Origin: Pseudomonadales bacterium
GTDB lineage: Bacteria > Pseudomonadota > Gammaproteobacteria > Pseudomonadales > Pseudohongiellaceae
Assembly: GCA_022819645.1 (NCBI GenBank)
Contig: JAJEGU010000026.1
Coordinates: 1 to 33,976 of the forward strand
DNA length: 33,976 bases
Direction of reading: 5' to 3'
Positions 32,926 through 33,976 of this stretch are shown here, piece after piece. The notes under the pieces are model-generated. The model saw nothing but the letters and a program-made list of their open reading frames with translations, had not been told where the DNA came from and ran no database searches. The first letter of the stretch is position 1; each line of letters begins with the position of its first letter. The translations under genes were made by a program, and so were the position numbers.

Positions 32926-33976
32926 ATGCGATACGACAAAAACCACTTGACAGGGGATTACCCGGGTCATGACATAATATTGTCAGCCGAGCCGAGCCGA
33001 GCCGAGCCGAGCCGAGCCGAGCCGAGCCGAGCCGAGCCGGTCTTCTTCGCCGTGAGCGCGCCTTCATGGCGCGGCCGCCGAAGGCTATCTGCCCTTCCGC
33101 CTGAGCCTTCCGCTTTCCGTTTCGGCCCCGCTTTCGCCCGCGTCGTTGCCGGCGTTCGTCGGGCATCCCGAAGCCTGGTGCGCGGCCTGCCGCCGGCCCT
33201 GCTTCCGCTTCTGCTGTTTGCCCTTGGCCCCCCCGCCGCCGCGCAAACGACGCCCACGGCCAACGACGACGGTTCTTACTCGGTACCCCAAAACTGGGCG
33301 CTGAAGCCTTCGGATGTCGCCGGCGGCGAACGGTTCCGGCTGCTTTTCATAACCAGCCAGACCCGCGACGCGACCGCGACTGGCATCGCGACCTACAACA
33401 GCTTCGTGCAAACCAGCGCCGCGGGCGGGCATTCCGCCATCAGACCCTACAGCGCGGAATTCAAGGCGGTGGGCTCGACCTCCGCGGTCGATGCCCGCGA
33501 CAACACCGGAACCACGGGGGAGGGAGTGTCCATCTATTGGTTGAACGGCGACAAGCTGGCCGACGACTACCCGGATTTCTACGACGGCAGCTGGGGCAGC
33601 GCCGGTCCCAAGCGAGAGGACGGCTCAAACTCGCCAGTCTTCGTCGCCTGGACGGGGAGCAATGTGGATGGCACCAAGCACAATAATCCTCTTGGCCATG
33701 CACAATATGCTACGGCGGGAGATGTCAATACAAGGCCTCTGTTTCGGACTGTTTTGGAAGTAGCCAATACTCGTGCATTCTACGCCCTCTCCCCGGTATT
33801 CGTAGTGCTGCCTCGAGCGGACGTGTCCGTGCACCCCTCCGATGCGATCGGCCGTGAAGGCGTCGGCAACTCGGCGTCGGTGGAACTGCGCCTGTCGCGC
33901 GCCCTGGAATCGGGCGAGACCCTGACGGTCGACTACAGCCTCGACACGAACGCCAACGCGAGCGAGTCCGACAACG
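32926..33976 (+). CDS. Large exported surface protein, 5' part (open at window end)
   Basis: A single frame is open from ATG 32926 to the window edge (at least 350 residues). Order: a 20-residue leader; three AEPSR repeats encoded by the GCCGA tract; an arginine-rich stretch; a signal-like core RGLPPALLPLLLFALGPPAAAQ ending near residue 107; then a mature region with FRLLFITSQTRDATATGIATYN, DARDNTGTT and VSIYWLNGDKLADDYPDFYDGSW. A following strand-rich segment (SVHPSDAIGREGVG, SASVELRLSRALESGETLTV) resembles Calx-beta or other immunoglobulin-like repeats. Domains of this kind occur in very long surface proteins of marine and sponge-associated bacteria, from memory. GGGGAAAA precedes the ATG. 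GTG 33052 or GTG 33178 are alternative starts; either would place the tract in the untranslated leader. Confidence 0.75.
   Translation, partial: MRYDKNHLTGDYPGHDIILSAEPSRAEPSRAEPSRAEPVFFAVSAPSWRGRRRLSALPPEPSAFRFGPAFARVVAGVRRASRSLVRGLPPALLPLLLFALGPPAAAQTTPTANDDGSYSVPQNWALKPSDVAGGERFRLLFITSQTRDATATGIATYNSFVQTSAAGGHSAIRPYSAEFKAVGSTSAVDARDNTGTTGEGVSIYWLNGDKLADDYPDFYDGSWGSAGPKREDGSNSPVFVAWTGSNVDGTKHNNPLGHAQYATAGDVNTRPLFRTVLEVANTRAFYALSPVFVVLPRADVSVHPSDAIGREGVGNSASVELRLSRALESGETLTVDYSLDTNANASESDN
32986..33039. repeat. GCCGA pentanucleotide tandem repeat (10 perfect units)
   Basis: Ten uninterrupted GCCGA units (32986-33035) are followed by a partial unit GCCG. The tract begins exactly on a codon boundary of the frame from ATG 32926 and reads as AEPSR repeats. 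Because the unit is not a multiple of three, gain or loss of one unit shifts the frame. Both alternative frames reach a stop before or shortly after the signal peptide region. Confidence 0.95.

Noticed and set aside
32986..33039. CRISPR-like array
   Set aside because: The units are contiguous 5-base repeats without spacers; this is a microsatellite.
32864..33263. Minus-strand frames reading the GCCGA tract as GSARL repeats
   Set aside because: No ribosome site or domain; the plus-strand frame continues into a recognisable exported domain, so these are shadows.

Overview
The window is GC-rich, densely coded DNA from a proteobacterium, most likely a free-living or host-associated gammaproteobacterium known from a genome or metagenome assembly. 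The evidence is the gcvT-gcvH-gcvP order, BtuB/TonB-type uptake, RecO, an Azotobacter-type ferredoxin-NADP reductase and CopC/CopD. No rRNA, tRNA, CRISPR array, integrase or intact transposase was recognised.

Layout. (1) 1-4611: a hairpin-rich repeat, then the glycine cleavage genes gcvT, gcvH and gcvP. (2) 4507-7173: a small accessory segment bracketed by a 58-bp direct repeat copied from the 3' part of gcvP. It holds a small membrane-anchored split-barrel-like protein and, convergent to it, a two-gene unit: a small unknown protein plus a large ImmA/IrrE-type metallopeptidase. (3) 7178-12298, minus strand: four tightly overlapping genes for a DUF885 exported protein, a TAP-like exported alpha/beta hydrolase, and a NatA/NatB-like ABC ATPase and permease. 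(4) 12387-12523: a MITE-like inverted-repeat element between divergent operons. (5) 12664-17727, plus strand: an RND/MMPL transporter, a LolA-like periplasmic protein and a DUF1302-like outer-membrane barrel. (6) 17711-24486, minus strand: a B12 uptake and salvage block read as riboswitch, btuB, btuF, btuC, btuD, cobQ, with REP-like hairpins between genes. (7) 24527-25861: a second copy of the hairpin-rich repeat at the end of a dicarboxylate/amino-acid symporter gene. (8) 25862-27915: an AT-richer accessory stretch with a DUF3883 nuclease-like gene and a decayed DUF4143 ATPase gene. (9) 27981-31809, plus strand: fpr, recO, an SDR, copC and copD. (10) 31823-32713, minus strand: a short ToxR/CadC-like membrane regulator. 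(11) 32926 to the end: the start of a large exported surface protein whose N-terminal coding region contains ten copies of a GCCGA unit.

How it fits together. The B12 block is a coherent import route: outer-membrane receptor, periplasmic lipoprotein, permease, ATPase and cobyric acid amidation, with a well-conserved cobalamin riboswitch in front. The most notable signals are the pentanucleotide tract in the surface-protein gene, which suggests phase variation by frameshift, the metallopeptidase/partner pair inside a repeat-bracketed segment, and a 75-bp identical multi-hairpin repeat placed both before gcvT and at the symporter/btuB junction. Start codons were chosen from Shine-Dalgarno-like sequences, gene overlaps and family N-termini, and are less certain than stops.
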